DNA of 64,000 nt from Clostridium gelidum (GCF_019977655.1 NZ_AP024849.1:436001-500000); one strand, 5' to 3'. Shown: positions 27,473 to 37,228, numbered from the stretch's first letter. Made by a program: numbers and translations. Notes: generated from the letters alone by a model not told the origin.

Positions 27473-29950
27473 ATGGAAGAACTTCAGTTGAAATATGTTG
27501 AGATAATTTTTGATAAGCAAACGCCACAAAATGTTGGCACTGAAATAAATATATTAAGTAAAGTAGACAGTCAAATAGGAAATTTGGAATATAAATTTAT
27601 TGTTGGTAAGGGCGGAATTTGGAATACTATACAAGAATTTTCAGAAAACAATGAGTGCGCGTGGAAACCTAAAAGAGAAGGGGAGTATATGGTTATGGTA
27701 CAGGGGAGAGAAAAAGATGGAAGAAAGCCGTTGGATTATCTAGCTAAGGAGGATTACTCTATAGTAAGAGGAGAAGCAATAAATATAATGCACGAAGAAG
27801 TATCTATTGAAAAAGCTGTGAATGAAGGAAATGAAAAAATAGATTTCAAAGATATAGTAGATAATGATGATCTATTACGAATTAAAAAAGAAGACTTTAC
27901 TGAAAACAAAATAGAATTAAAAAAAACAATAAATAATGCAGAAGATAATGTTGTATTTTTTGATGTTAAAGAGCTTTTAAAGGAGGAAAAAGAAACTCTA
28001 GTAGTGGCTAATGATGATTGTGGTGAGATAGCTTTTTCTGAAGATGGTAAAAGAAATAATAATCTGAAAATAGAACTAGCAGAAAATAAAGATAAAAAAA
28101 TAAATGTTAAAAACAATAAAGGTGAAATTCTTCATGAAGTAATATTAGAAAAAAACAATGTATTATCAGAAGAATCAAAAGATAATAATGATAGAGAAGT
28201 AAGTGTTATAAAGGAAATTATCATTGATAAAGAAGAAGTTGTCATTGGTGAAAAGTGTTCTATAGAAGTAAAATCAAATGATACAAATGGGTATTTATAT
28301 AGGTTTTATATTAAAAGATATAAGGACTGGGATATAGTTAGGGATTATGATACAAGTAATATTTTAAAATATACGGCTACTGAAGCAGGAGAAAAAGAAT
28401 TTTTAATACAATGTAAAAGAATGGAATCTACTGAAAGCTTTGAAGATTACAGAACTATAAAAGTAAATGTTAAAAATATTAGGAAAATAGAAATAACAAA
28501 CTTTAAATGTTTAAGTAAGTCATTAATTGTTGGAGAAAAGCTTGAATTTGTAGTTCAAACCAATCTTCAAGCCGAAGCTAGTGAAAAAGATGAGATTATA
28601 TTGTTATACAAATTTTATAAAATTTACAAGGATGGGAAATCAGTTTGCATACAGGATTATTCTACAAAAAGTGATGTATACTATAAAGAGATGGAAAATG
28701 GAACTTATAGGATTTTATGTCTTGTGAAGAGTATTCTTTCTAATAAAGAATATGATGATAGGGCTATTTTAGTATATACTGTTAAACCGTATAAGGATAT
28801 TAAAATTAATAGTTTTGTAGCTGACTTAAATTCACCTCAAGCAAGTGAAACTGATATAAAATTTACCTCTGAGGTTCAAGGTGGAAATAATATATTATAT
28901 AAATATAAGGTAAAGGGGCCTATTGAAGAAGATACAGGTTTTATAGATAAAGATGAATTCATATGGAAGCCAATGGAAGCTGGGGAATATGAAATTATAT
29001 TATATGTTAAGGATCTTAACTACAAGGGAGAATATGAGGATACTAGAAAAATTGCATTTACTATTGAAAAGAAAGGGAAAAAACTAGTAAAAATTTTGGA
29101 TGTAGTAATTGATAAGGAAAAGAAAATTATAATTGGAGAGCCTGTTAACATAATGGTTAATGGAGAAGGTGGAACAAGACTTCAATATTCATTTATAATT
29201 AGGAAAGATAGTAGGAAGTTAGAGGGAGTGGATTATAATAAATCTAACTGGATTAATTTTATTCCTAAGCAAGCTGGTGAATATGAAGTAGAAATAATGC
29301 TTAAGGATAAATACTCAAACAAGCCTTATGATGCTCAGACAGTTATACATTTAAAAGCTATGGAATACGTACCGGGAGAGATAGATTATATAATTTTACC
29401 TTTTAAGGAGACTCATTTAATTGGAGAAACTATTGAGTTTGAATGTATTATTCAAAACACGCAAAATGTTGTAGTTAAATATGAAACGAAGATTAATGGA
29501 AATTCTGTTGAACAAACAGAATTCTCAAAGAATAAAAAATTAAGATTTGTGCCTAAGATTGCAGGTAAATATACAATAGAAGTTTATGCTAAAAATCTAA
29601 AGTGCAAGGGTGAATATGACTCTAAGAAACAAGTAAGCTTATATGTAAGTGAAGCACCACCTGTAATAGAAACTAAAATAATAACCAATAAAGTGGAGGG
29701 TGACATAAATGAAGAATTGACGTTTGAGGTTATAAGCAGAGGTGGCAAGGATGTTTGTTATGAATTTTATCTAATGGAGAATAATGAGTGGAAAAAGGTA
29801 CAAGCCTATAGCAGAAAACACTATTATAGCTTTATACCATTTATTTCAGGGAAATATAAAATTTTAGCATTAGCAAAGAGCTATTATAAAAAGGGTAGTT
29901 ATGAAGATTATGATCAAATAGTATTTTATGTTAAAGGTTTAAAAAAATAG
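27473..29950 (+). CDS. Triple-tyrosine-motif protein, seven repeated modules
   Basis: 825 residues from ATG 27473, the start best placed behind AAAGGGGG; the frame runs up to ATG 27413, but that part overlaps a likely promoter (TTGACT at 27381). Seven beta-rich modules of about 90 residues each end in a pattern like W.P...GEY.I...VKD.....YDD, typical of Y_Y_Y (triple tyrosine) repeats. A charged linker of about 120 residues (about 88-210) separates module 1 from the rest. No signal peptide, membrane helix or anchor is visible, so the export route, if any, is unclear. Probable role is carbohydrate or protein binding; the partner is unknown. The next gene is a lytic transglycosylase. Confidence 0.8.
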   Translation: MEELQLKYVEIIFDKQTPQNVGTEINILSKVDSQIGNLEYKFIVGKGGIWNTIQEFSENNECAWKPKREGEYMVMVQGREKDGRKPLDYLAKEDYSIVRGEAINIMHEEVSIEKAVNEGNEKIDFKDIVDNDDLLRIKKEDFTENKIELKKTINNAEDNVVFFDVKELLKEEKETLVVANDDCGEIAFSEDGKRNNNLKIELAENKDKKINVKNNKGEILHEVILEKNNVLSEESKDNNDREVSVIKEIIIDKEEVVIGEKCSIEVKSNDTNGYLYRFYIKRYKDWDIVRDYDTSNILKYTATEAGEKEFLIQCKRMESTESFEDYRTIKVNVKNIRKIEITNFKCLSKSLIVGEKLEFVVQTNLQAEASEKDEIILLYKFYKIYKDGKSVCIQDYSTKSDVYYKEMENGTYRILCLVKSILSNKEYDDRAILVYTVKPYKDIKINSFVADLNSPQASETDIKFTSEVQGGNNILYKYKVKGPIEEDTGFIDKDEFIWKPMEAGEYEIILYVKDLNYKGEYEDTRKIAFTIEKKGKKLVKILDVVIDKEKKIIIGEPVNIMVNGEGGTRLQYSFIIRKDSRKLEGVDYNKSNWINFIPKQAGEYEVEIMLKDKYSNKPYDAQTVIHLKAMEYVPGEIDYIILPFKETHLIGETIEFECIIQNTQNVVVKYETKINGNSVEQTEFSKNKKLRFVPKIAGKYTIEVYAKNLKCKGEYDSKKQVSLYVSEAPPVIETKIITNKVEGDINEELTFEVISRGGKDVCYEFYLMENNEWKKVQAYSRKHYYSFIPFISGKYKILALAKSYYKKGSYEDYDQIVFYVKGLKK

Positions 29951-29964
29951 TTCGAAAATAATTA

Positions 29965-30001
29965 GAGGCATATGTGGATATTTATTTTTTCAGATGCCTA
30001 A
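29965..30001. repeat. Short form of a dispersed hairpin element
   Basis: AGGCAT and ATGCCT enclose ATGTGGATATTTATTTTTTCAG. The ends and the TTATTTTTTC segment match the complete element at 42573-42636, with the central part missing. Confidence 0.5.
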
Positions 30002-30031
30002 GATGAATTTTGAGAGGAAGGTTATTTTAAG

Positions 30032-30865
30032 ATGGCAATAGATAGTTTAAATCAAATCTCAAATGAGCAACTATTGGCAATGAATATGATAGGGAATGGA
30101 CAAATTACTAGTGATTCTAGTTCAACAAGCGGTAGTAGTACTAATGATGAATCGAATTTAGCATTTCAATTAGTAATGAAAAATTTAGCGGAGTCAGCAA
30201 AGAATTCTAAGAAAAACAATGCGGATACAATAAATGATGGTATAAATAAAACCAATAGTCAAGCAACAAATGATGAAAATTTGAGTACTACAAATAGTAC
30301 AAATGCTACTAATACTGTTGTAGCTACAAATAATGTTAATAGATCGATACAACAATGTGCAGCAGGGCAAAACTTAGAAGATATACCTATGGTTTTAAAT
30401 AATAAGTATGTGAATTCAAAAGGAAAATCTGGATCTATATTATCTGGTAGAAGTGATGCTGATATGCAGAAGATATATAATGCAGTAAATGCTGCATCTG
30501 AAAAGTATGGAGTAGATTCAAATTTAATATTATCTATAATTAAGCAAGAATCTGATTTTGATCCTTATTCAACATCAAGTTGTGGAGCGTCTGGATTAAT
30601 GCAGATTATGCCAGAAAATTTTGCTAGTGTAGGTGTTACAGATCAATATGATATAGACCAAAATATTAATGGTGGAACTAAACTATTTAAAGAATATTTG
30701 AATCAATATAATGGAAATGCAGAGATGGCACTTATGGCTTACAATGGGGGGCCAGGTACTATGCAAAGAAGAGGTGTTTCATCAGCATCTGATTTATATA
30801 AAATGCCAGAAGAAACTCAAAATTATGTTCCAAGAGTAATGGGATATTATAAAAATGGAATCTAG
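30032..30865 (+). CDS. Lytic transglycosylase (SLT domain)
   Basis: 277 residues. The C-terminal third (about 148-277) is a soluble lytic transglycosylase domain with catalytic E173 (IKQESDFDPYS), the GLMQIMPEN motif and MALMAYNGGPG, ending in YVPRVMGYYK. It cleaves peptidoglycan between MurNAc and GlcNAc. The first 125 residues are low-complexity Ser/Thr/Asn. There is no signal peptide: the N-terminus MAIDSLNQISNEQLL is polar, as in flagellar or otherwise non-Sec-exported clostridial transglycosylases. AGAGGAAGG precedes the ATG. It lies 81 bp after the triple-tyrosine gene. Confidence 0.9.
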   Translation: MAIDSLNQISNEQLLAMNMIGNGQITSDSSSTSGSSTNDESNLAFQLVMKNLAESAKNSKKNNADTINDGINKTNSQATNDENLSTTNSTNATNTVVATNNVNRSIQQCAAGQNLEDIPMVLNNKYVNSKGKSGSILSGRSDADMQKIYNAVNAASEKYGVDSNLILSIIKQESDFDPYSTSSCGASGLMQIMPENFASVGVTDQYDIDQNINGGTKLFKEYLNQYNGNAEMALMAYNGGPGTMQRRGVSSASDLYKMPEETQNYVPRVMGYYKNGI

Positions 30866-30879
30866 AATAGGGTGTTTTT

Positions 30880-30979
30880 AATGCACGATGCATAAGACAC
30901 AATGTACAATTAAGGAATGTTATTAGTATTTCATCCTTAGTCGTGATTTGTGAACTATGCATTGTGTATTGTTTTTTTT
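30880..30979. repeat. 37-bp imperfect inverted repeat with T run
   Basis: Left arm 30880-30916 and right arm 30934-30970 pair over most of their length (for example AATGCAC/GTGTATT, ATGCATA/TATGCAT, TAAGGA/TCCTTA), followed by T8 at 30972. It can serve as terminator for the transglycosylase gene. The left arm holds CACAATGTACAATT, a motif repeated elsewhere between genes. Confidence 0.7.
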
Positions 30980-31075
30980 GTTAAATTTAAAATAATAGAA
31001 AATGCGTATTAAAGTAAAAAAATATGAGAAAAATAAATTTATATGTCGCTAGTTGGGACACTATGATAAAATATA

Positions 31076-31140
31076 CACGTATGAAAAAAGAGCAAAGAGC
31101 AAATAAGATAATTTCACGTATAAAAAAAGCGTAAAGCACA
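31076..31140 (+). repeat. Two-copy direct repeat upstream of rsuA-like gene
   Basis: CACGTATRAAAAAAG followed by GC/AA-rich sequence occurs at 31076 and 31115 (39 bp apart), with a looser ACGTGCTCTAAAAAAG at about 31220. It lies in the 418-bp gap before the pseudouridine synthase; no gene or riboswitch was recognised there. Confidence 0.45.
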
Positions 31141-31283
31141 ACCGAAAACTTAAAACATAAAGATATTCTAAAGGAATAGCATCGTAAATTGAAAAGGTTG
31201 CAGAACAAATTTCTTGTCTTACGTGCTCTAAAAAAGTATCACTTTTACATTTGCAAATAATTAAAGACGATTGGAGTGAAAAC

Positions 31284-32000
31284 ATGGAAAGATTAGATAA
31301 AATAATTTCTAATTTAGGATATGGAAGTAGAAAAGATGTTAAATCTTTTGCTAAGAAAGGCCTTATAGAAGTTGATGGAATAATAGTTAAGGACAATGGA
31401 ATGATTGTTGATCCTGCAAAAGTAAGTATAAAAATTAATGGGGAAGAAATATTGTATCGTAAATATATATATATGATGATGAATAAACCTGATGGTGTTA
31501 TATCTGCAACTCAGGATAATAGAGATCAAACTGTAATTGATTTATTAGAGGTAGATCATCAAGCATTTGAACCGTTTCCTGTTGGCAGGTTAGATAAAGA
31601 TACTGTTGGCTTATTACTATTGACTAATGATGGAGAACTTAACCATAGATTAATAGCACCTAAGTGGCATGTTGATAAAGTTTATTATGCAAAAATCGAC
31701 AAAAAGGTTGATGAAAAAGATATAGTAACTTTCAAAAATGGCGTTACATTAGATGATGGATATAAGTGTTTAGAGGCAAATCTTGAAATACTATCTAGCA
31801 GCGATGATGGTGCTGAAATTAGGCTTACAATACAAGAAGGTAAGTTTCATCAAGTAAAAAGAATGTTTGAAGCTATTGGAAAACAAGTTGTATATCTTAA
31901 AAGAGAAGAATTTGGAGGTCTTTTATTAGATCCTGAATTAGCAGAAGGCGAATATAGAGAATTAACAGATGATGAATTAAGCGTTTTAAAGAGTTATTAA
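31284..32000 (+). CDS. Pseudouridine synthase, RsuA/RluB family
   Basis: 238 residues from ATG 31284, placed 8 bases after a GGAG site; the longer frame from TTG 31251 has no ribosome site. An N-terminal S4 RNA-binding domain (about 1-60; RLDKIISNLGYGSRKDVKS) is followed by the synthase domain with the catalytic aspartate D104 in VGRLDKDTVGLLLLTNDG and a later KFHQVKRMFEAIG. The best guess is 16S rRNA pseudouridine-516 synthase (RsuA), but RluB/RluF types share this layout. Confidence 0.88.
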   Translation: MERLDKIISNLGYGSRKDVKSFAKKGLIEVDGIIVKDNGMIVDPAKVSIKINGEEILYRKYIYMMMNKPDGVISATQDNRDQTVIDLLEVDHQAFEPFPVGRLDKDTVGLLLLTNDGELNHRLIAPKWHVDKVYYAKIDKKVDEKDIVTFKNGVTLDDGYKCLEANLEILSSSDDGAEIRLTIQEGKFHQVKRMFEAIGKQVVYLKREEFGGLLLDPELAEGEYRELTDDELSVLKSY

Positions 32001-32145
32001 CGAATGTTAAATTGTTTTGCAATAAAATAATTCATTTATTGCAAAAAAAATCACAAATTTTATTAAATTACTTGCATTATCAATAATAATACCCTATAAT
32101 AAGCTTGCAAGGATAAATAAAAGGAATATATAGCCCCCTTTTTAT

Positions 32146-32167
32146 TTATTGCTTATTGCTTATTGCT
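32146..32167 (+). repeat. Heptamer TTATTGC tandem repeat
   Basis: Three consecutive copies of TTATTGC between two terminator-like hairpins. It lies within the 577-bp gap 32001-32577, which also contains TTGCAATAAA/TTTATTGCAA (about 32035-32062) and an AATAAAAGG/CCTTTTTATT hairpin (about 32112-32147). Confidence 0.5.
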
Positions 32168-32171
32168 AAAG

Positions 32172-32203
32172 CGCAACCTAGCCCCAAGGGTTGCGTTTTT
32201 TTT
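32172..32203 (+). terminator. Rho-independent terminator
   Basis: CGCAACC pairs with GGTTGCG across a 10-nt loop, followed by eight T. It ends the pseudouridine synthase transcript. Confidence 0.9.
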
Positions 32204-32303
32204 ATTATAGAATGAAAATGTTTACTGTAAAATATGAATACGGTATCAAAACAAATAATGATTAAAAAAATGATTGTTTGTTAAAAATATCAAAAAAACA
32301 TAG

Positions 32304-32359
32304 AAACTGAATGATAAAAATCATATTTTGAAATATATGATTTTTATCATTCAGTTTTT
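32304..32359. terminator. Perfect 23-bp inverted repeat before pcrA
   Basis: Positions 32304-32326 are the exact reverse complement of 32335-32357, around an 8-nt loop, with a short T run. It is longer than a usual terminator stem and lies about 220 bp upstream of pcrA, so it may instead be a small mobile or insulating element. Confidence 0.65.
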
Positions 32360-32577
32360 CATTATATATATAATATTTTCTATTACTAATTATTAAATTT
32401 TAACAATTATTGAATGGATTTCAGCTTCAATTGTTAGCAGTAATTTGTAAACTTTAATATATATTAAAGTTTTTATCGAGAAAATTAAATGTAAAAATAA
32501 TATTTTGGAACTCTTAGTGATTTAAATATTATTACATATGGTATAATATTAAAGGTTAGGAAAGGAGGAATGAGTAA

Positions 32578-34845
32578 ATGGATTTAAAAACATTACTTAA
32601 TAAAGAGCAATATGAAGGTGCAACTACAATTGATGGGCAGGTGCTTATTTTAGCTGGAGCAGGTTCAGGTAAGACAAGAGTTTTAACACATAGAATGGCT
32701 CATATGATTGAAGATTTAGGAATTGCACCTTACAGTATATTGGCTATTACTTTTACGAATAAGGCAGCTAAGGAAATGAAGGATAGAGTTAAAGTACTTA
32801 TTGGTGAAAGAGCTGATAATATGTGGATATCCACTTTCCATTCAACTTGTGTTAGGATTCTAAGACGAGAAATAGATAAGATAGGCTATAAAAGTAGTTT
32901 TACGATATATGATAGCTCAGATCAAAAGGTATTAGTGAAAGAATGCATGAAAATTCTTAATATTAATGATAAGGACATAACAGAACAAGAGATAATAGGT
33001 AAAATAGGTAAGGCTAAAGATAAAATGCAAGGCACTAGAAGCTATATGTTAGAAAATGAAGCTAACTTTAGAGAAAAGAAAATTGCAGATGTTTATGAAA
33101 TGTATCAAAAAAGACTAAAAGAAAATAATGCCTTAGATTTCGACGATTTGATTTTTAAAGCAGTTGAAATCTTTAGGAATAAGCCTGAAGTATTAGAATT
33201 TTATCAAAATAAGTTTAAGTACATTATGGTTGATGAATATCAAGATACTAATGGTGCTCAATATGAACTAGTAAAATTACTTGCATCTAAATATAAGAAT
33301 ATATGCGTGGTCGGGGATGATGATCAATGTATTTATCAATGGAGGGGCGCAGATATTAGAAATATTTTGGATTTTGAAAAAGATTACCCGGCTGCTAAGG
33401 TAGTCAAACTAGAGGAAAATTATAGATCTAAAGGAAATATATTGGATGCAGCTAATGTTGTAATTGTTAATAATGCAAATCGAAAGAGTAAAGTACTTCG
33501 AACAGAGCAAGAACCTGGAAGTAAAATCAAGATATATAGAGCTTATGCTGATAATGATGAAGGGAATTTTGTTGCAAAACAAATTGTAGATATAAAAAGC
33601 AAAGACGATAAGAACTATAATGATTTTGCTATATTATATAGAACAAATGCTCAATCAAGAATTTTTGAAGAAAGCTTTAGAAGAATTGGAATTCCTTATA
33701 AGATAGTAGGGGGTACAAGGTTTTATGACAGAAAAGAAATAAAAGATGTATTAGCATATTTAAAAGTTCTTGTTAATCCACAAGATGATATTAGTATTAG
33801 AAGAATTATAAATGTACCTAAAAGAAGTATTGGAGATGCGACTGTTTCTAAAATACAAGAATTTGCTGCTAGTTTTGAATTAAACGTATGGGATGCATTA
33901 TCAGATGTTAGGAGTATTCCTACATTGACACCAAGAAATGTTTCAACTATAACACCATTTGTTGGACTAATGGAGAATTTAATGATTCTTAGTGAAACAG
34001 TGCCAGTATCAATATTGATTGAATCTATATTAAAAGATACTGGATACATGAAGCAATTGCAGGAATCCAATGAAATTGAGGATAAGAGCAGAATTGAAAA
34101 TCTAAAAGAATTAGTATCTGATGCTGTTGATTTTGAAAGAAATAGCGAAGATAAATCATTATCTGCATATTTAGAAAAGGTTTCTTTAGTTCAAGATACA
34201 GATAAAATTGAAGAACAGGATGATACTGTAGTATTAATGACAATTCATAGTTCAAAGGGATTAGAATTCCCAGTGGTATTTATGGTCGGAATGGAAAATG
34301 GTATTTTCCCGGGAAATGCGTCGTTTGAAAAAGAATCAGAGATGGAAGAGTCTAGAAGATTATGCTATGTTGGCATAACTAGAGCTAAAGAGACATTATT
34401 TATGACATCAGCTGAAGTTAGAAGAGTATTTGGTAAAACTGTGGCATATCCTCAATCTGATTTCATTAATGAAATAAAGCCAGAGCTGAAAGAATATGTT
34501 GGCGTAGAAAAGGCAAGTATTAAAAATAGAGAAAAGGTTATGAAAAGCAATTCTTATACTAATCCACATAGTTTAAGAAATAGTGTTACAGGTAACAGGG
34601 CATATACTCTTTCTAATGGTGGCATTAATAATACAATTGATAGAAGTACTATGGCTGAAATAGCAACAGAATATATAACTAGCAATGAAGCAACACTTGG
34701 TAGAAAGGTTGTTCATGAAAAGTTTGGGGTCGGAACAATTGTATCCGTTCAAGATTCGGGTAATGATAAGAAGTTAACTGTTGCCTTTGACAAACAAGGT
34801 GTTAAATCATTGTTATTATCATTTGCAAAGCTAAAGATGCTATAA
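32578..34845 (+). CDS. pcrA: ATP-dependent DNA helicase PcrA/UvrD
   Basis: 755 residues, superfamily 1A. Walker A AGAGSGKT is at 26-33; other helicase motifs follow: AITFTNKAAKEM (Ia), FHSTCVRILRR, VDEYQDTN (II), DDDQCIYQWRGAD (III), EENYRSK (IV), IHSSKGLEFPVVF (V) and EESRRLCYVGITRAKE (VI). The C-terminal 60 residues (RKVVHEKFGVGTIVSV) are the PcrA tudor-like RNA-polymerase-binding end. It unwinds 3'-5' in repair and plasmid replication. GGAGG precedes ATG 32578. ligA follows after 115 bp, a frequent pairing in Firmicutes. Confidence 0.97.
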   Translation: MDLKTLLNKEQYEGATTIDGQVLILAGAGSGKTRVLTHRMAHMIEDLGIAPYSILAITFTNKAAKEMKDRVKVLIGERADNMWISTFHSTCVRILRREIDKIGYKSSFTIYDSSDQKVLVKECMKILNINDKDITEQEIIGKIGKAKDKMQGTRSYMLENEANFREKKIADVYEMYQKRLKENNALDFDDLIFKAVEIFRNKPEVLEFYQNKFKYIMVDEYQDTNGAQYELVKLLASKYKNICVVGDDDQCIYQWRGADIRNILDFEKDYPAAKVVKLEENYRSKGNILDAANVVIVNNANRKSKVLRTEQEPGSKIKIYRAYADNDEGNFVAKQIVDIKSKDDKNYNDFAILYRTNAQSRIFEESFRRIGIPYKIVGGTRFYDRKEIKDVLAYLKVLVNPQDDISIRRIINVPKRSIGDATVSKIQEFAASFELNVWDALSDVRSIPTLTPRNVSTITPFVGLMENLMILSETVPVSILIESILKDTGYMKQLQESNEIEDKSRIENLKELVSDAVDFERNSEDKSLSAYLEKVSLVQDTDKIEEQDDTVVLMTIHSSKGLEFPVVFMVGMENGIFPGNASFEKESEMEESRRLCYVGITRAKETLFMTSAEVRRVFGKTVAYPQSDFINEIKPELKEYVGVEKASIKNREKVMKSNSYTNPHSLRNSVTGNRAYTLSNGGINNTIDRSTMAEIATEYITSNEATLGRKVVHEKFGVGTIVSVQDSGNDKKLTVAFDKQGVKSLLLSFAKLKML

Positions 34846-34960
34846 TAGAATGCGTAATTACCCGTTGAAGAACAAATTCTTTTCAAGGAGTAAGCGTTAA
34901 GAATAAAAACACAAAGTTTATGATGAGATTTTTTATAGGAGTAATTTTGGAGGGCTAATT

Positions 34961-36952
34961 GTGGATAAAATTGAAAGAATAAAAGAACTTGTGGAAAAAT
35001 TAAATAGATATTCGTATGAATATTATTCTTTAGATAACCCTTCTGTAAGTGATAAGGATTATGATAAAGATTATTATGAGCTTCAAGAGTTAGAAAAAGA
35101 AACTGAATATATACTTCCTTATTCACCAACATTAAGAGTTGGCGATGTAGTATTACAAGGATTTAAAAAGTATACTCATAAAGCAAGACTTTGGAGTTTA
35201 GATAAGGCTCAAAGTCTTCAAGAAATAAGAGATTGGCATAATAGGAATGTTAAGTTTATCGAAGATATGAAAAGTAAAGGTGAAGACCTACCAGATTTGA
35301 AATACGTACTTACAAAAAAATTCGATGGATTAACAATTAATTTAACATATAATAATGATGGTATACTTGAAATTGCAGCAACAAGAGGGACAGGAAACAT
35401 TGGTGAAGAAGTAACATCACAAGTAAAAACAATAAAACCAATCCCACTTAAGATTCATAGCAAAGATGTTTTGGAAGTTCATGGAGAAGCTGTGATGACT
35501 CAAGAAGCTTTTAAAAATTATAATGAAACTTCGAAAGCTCCATTAAAGAATTTGAGAAATGGAGCGGCAGGGGCTTTAAGAAATCTTAATGTAAAAGAAA
35601 CTGCTAAACGAAATCTTTCTGCATTTTTTTATGATGTGGGATATAAAGAAGGAAATCAATTTAAGACTTATTTAGAAATGATGGAATTTATAAAAGAGCA
35701 AGGCTTGCCTGTTGATGAGTATATTAAAGTTTGCACATCTATAGATGAGATTGAAAAGGAAATTGAATATATAAAAGATATTAGATTTGATTTAAATTAT
35801 GATATAGATGGATTAGTAGTTGCAATAGATGATATAAGAACAAGAGAACTACTCGGATATACAGTTAAATTTCCTAAATGGGCAATTGCATTTAAATTTG
35901 AAGCTCAAGAAGCAACAACTAAACTTTTAGATGTTGAATGGAATGTTGGAAGAAGTGGAAGAGTTGGACCAACAGCAATACTAGAGCCGGTTGAACTTGC
36001 AGGTGTTACAGTTAAAAGAGCTACTCTTAATAATATGGATGATATTGCAAGAAAAGGTGTTAGAATTGGAGCAGAAGTATTTGTACGTAGGAGCAATGAT
36101 GTTATTCCTGAGATAATGGGAATTGTTACAGAAACAGTAGAAGGCTCAGAAGAAATCAAAGTACCAGAAGTTTGTCCTGCATGTGGGAGCCATTTGATTT
36201 TAAATGGAGCACATTATTTTTGTGAAAATACATTATCATGTAAACCTCAATTGGTTAAAAGTATAGTCCATTATGCTTGTAGAGAAGCTATGAATATAGA
36301 AGGTTTTTCTGAAAGAACAGCAGAGCAATTATTTGAAAAGCTTAATATTAAATCTATTTCGGATTTATATAAATTAAAAGAAGAGGAATTAATAGATTTA
36401 GAAAAGTTTGGGACTAAAAAAGCACAAAACCTTTTAGACGCTATTGAAAAAAGTAAGGATTGCGAATTATATGCATTTATATATGCTTTAGGAATTCCAA
36501 ATGTGGGAGTAAAAACAGCTAAAGATTTAGTAAATAAATTTAAATCCATAGAAGGTTTGAAAAATGCTACATTTGAAGAACTTATAGGAGTTCAAGATGT
36601 TGGAGATATAGTTGCACAAGATGTTATGGGATTCTTTAAAGAAGAGAAAGTAATGGAAACAATACAAGAATTATTAGCCTTGGGAGTTAATCCGAGATTT
36701 AGTGAAAAAGAAGTTATAGAAAATCCTTTTGAAGGAAAAACTGTTGTTGCAACTGGTTCGCTTAAGAATTATTCTAGAACTGAGATAAAAGATAAACTAG
36801 AAAGTTTAGGTGCAAAAGTTTCAGGAAGTGTTAGTAAGAAAACAGATTATGTAATAGCAGGAGAAGCTGCAGGATCAAAATTGACTAAAGCAGAAGAATT
36901 AGGAGTGAAAGTTCTTTCAGAAGAAGAGTTTGAGAAAATATTAAGGGGGTAG
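34961..36952 (+). CDS. ligA: NAD-dependent DNA ligase
   Basis: 663 residues from GTG 34961 behind TTGGAGG. The adenylation domain has catalytic K120 in TKKFDGLTI; the oligonucleotide-binding domain follows, then the Cys4 zinc finger (CPACGSH ... YFCENTLSC), helix-hairpin-helix repeats and a C-terminal BRCT domain (KTVVATGSLKNYSRTEIKDK). It seals nicks using NAD+. It is somewhat variant in the N-terminus: RLWSLDKAQS replaces the common PMLSLDNAF. It is followed 3 bases later by a small membrane protein gene. Confidence 0.96.
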   Translation: MDKIERIKELVEKLNRYSYEYYSLDNPSVSDKDYDKDYYELQELEKETEYILPYSPTLRVGDVVLQGFKKYTHKARLWSLDKAQSLQEIRDWHNRNVKFIEDMKSKGEDLPDLKYVLTKKFDGLTINLTYNNDGILEIAATRGTGNIGEEVTSQVKTIKPIPLKIHSKDVLEVHGEAVMTQEAFKNYNETSKAPLKNLRNGAAGALRNLNVKETAKRNLSAFFYDVGYKEGNQFKTYLEMMEFIKEQGLPVDEYIKVCTSIDEIEKEIEYIKDIRFDLNYDIDGLVVAIDDIRTRELLGYTVKFPKWAIAFKFEAQEATTKLLDVEWNVGRSGRVGPTAILEPVELAGVTVKRATLNNMDDIARKGVRIGAEVFVRRSNDVIPEIMGIVTETVEGSEEIKVPEVCPACGSHLILNGAHYFCENTLSCKPQLVKSIVHYACREAMNIEGFSERTAEQLFEKLNIKSISDLYKLKEEELIDLEKFGTKKAQNLLDAIEKSKDCELYAFIYALGIPNVGVKTAKDLVNKFKSIEGLKNATFEELIGVQDVGDIVAQDVMGFFKEEKVMETIQELLALGVNPRFSEKEVIENPFEGKTVVATGSLKNYSRTEIKDKLESLGAKVSGSVSKKTDYVIAGEAAGSKLTKAEELGVKVLSEEEFEKILRG

Positions 36953-36955
36953 AGT

Positions 36956-37228
36956 ATGAAAAGAATAGTAAATGTGCTTGGATCTATGGCAGCATTTATA
37001 ACAAGCATTCTAATAATTTGTACTTTTACAACAACATACCAATTTTATTATGTTAATCAAATTTTTAATTCGTATTTACCAATACAACTTGGTGTTTGTA
37101 TCACTATGACGATTTTGGGAATTAGATTTCTTATTAATGAAACTGGGAGAAAGAGAATAATATACTCTGCATTTAGTTTTACAATATCTATTTCTTTAAT
37201 TTTCTTTATGATGAATTTGGTTAAATAA
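36956..37228 (+). CDS. Small membrane protein, three predicted helices
   Basis: 90 residues, family not recognised. Hydrophobic stretches at about 8-27, 42-59 and 69-87 suggest three membrane helices with short basic loops (NETGRKR). It starts 3 bases after the ligA stop; the ribosome site GGGGG is inside the end of ligA, so the two are probably translated from one transcript. A 20-bp terminator follows. No functional motif is visible. Confidence 0.75.
   Translation: MKRIVNVLGSMAAFITSILIICTFTTTYQFYYVNQIFNSYLPIQLGVCITMTILGIRFLINETGRKRIIYSAFSFTISISLIFFMMNLVK

Noticed and set aside
29965..30001. Conventional terminator between the triple-tyrosine and transglycosylase genes
   Set aside because: The stem is only 6 bp and the T run is in the loop, not after the stem; better explained as a short copy of the dispersed element.
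31076..31140. CRISPR-like repeats
   Set aside because: Only two clear copies, A-rich and uneven, with no cas genes in the window.
30987..31396. Minus-strand frames before the pseudouridine synthase
   Set aside because: Hydrophobic Phe/Leu/Ile-rich shadows of AT-rich DNA without ribosome sites; one overlaps the start of a real gene.
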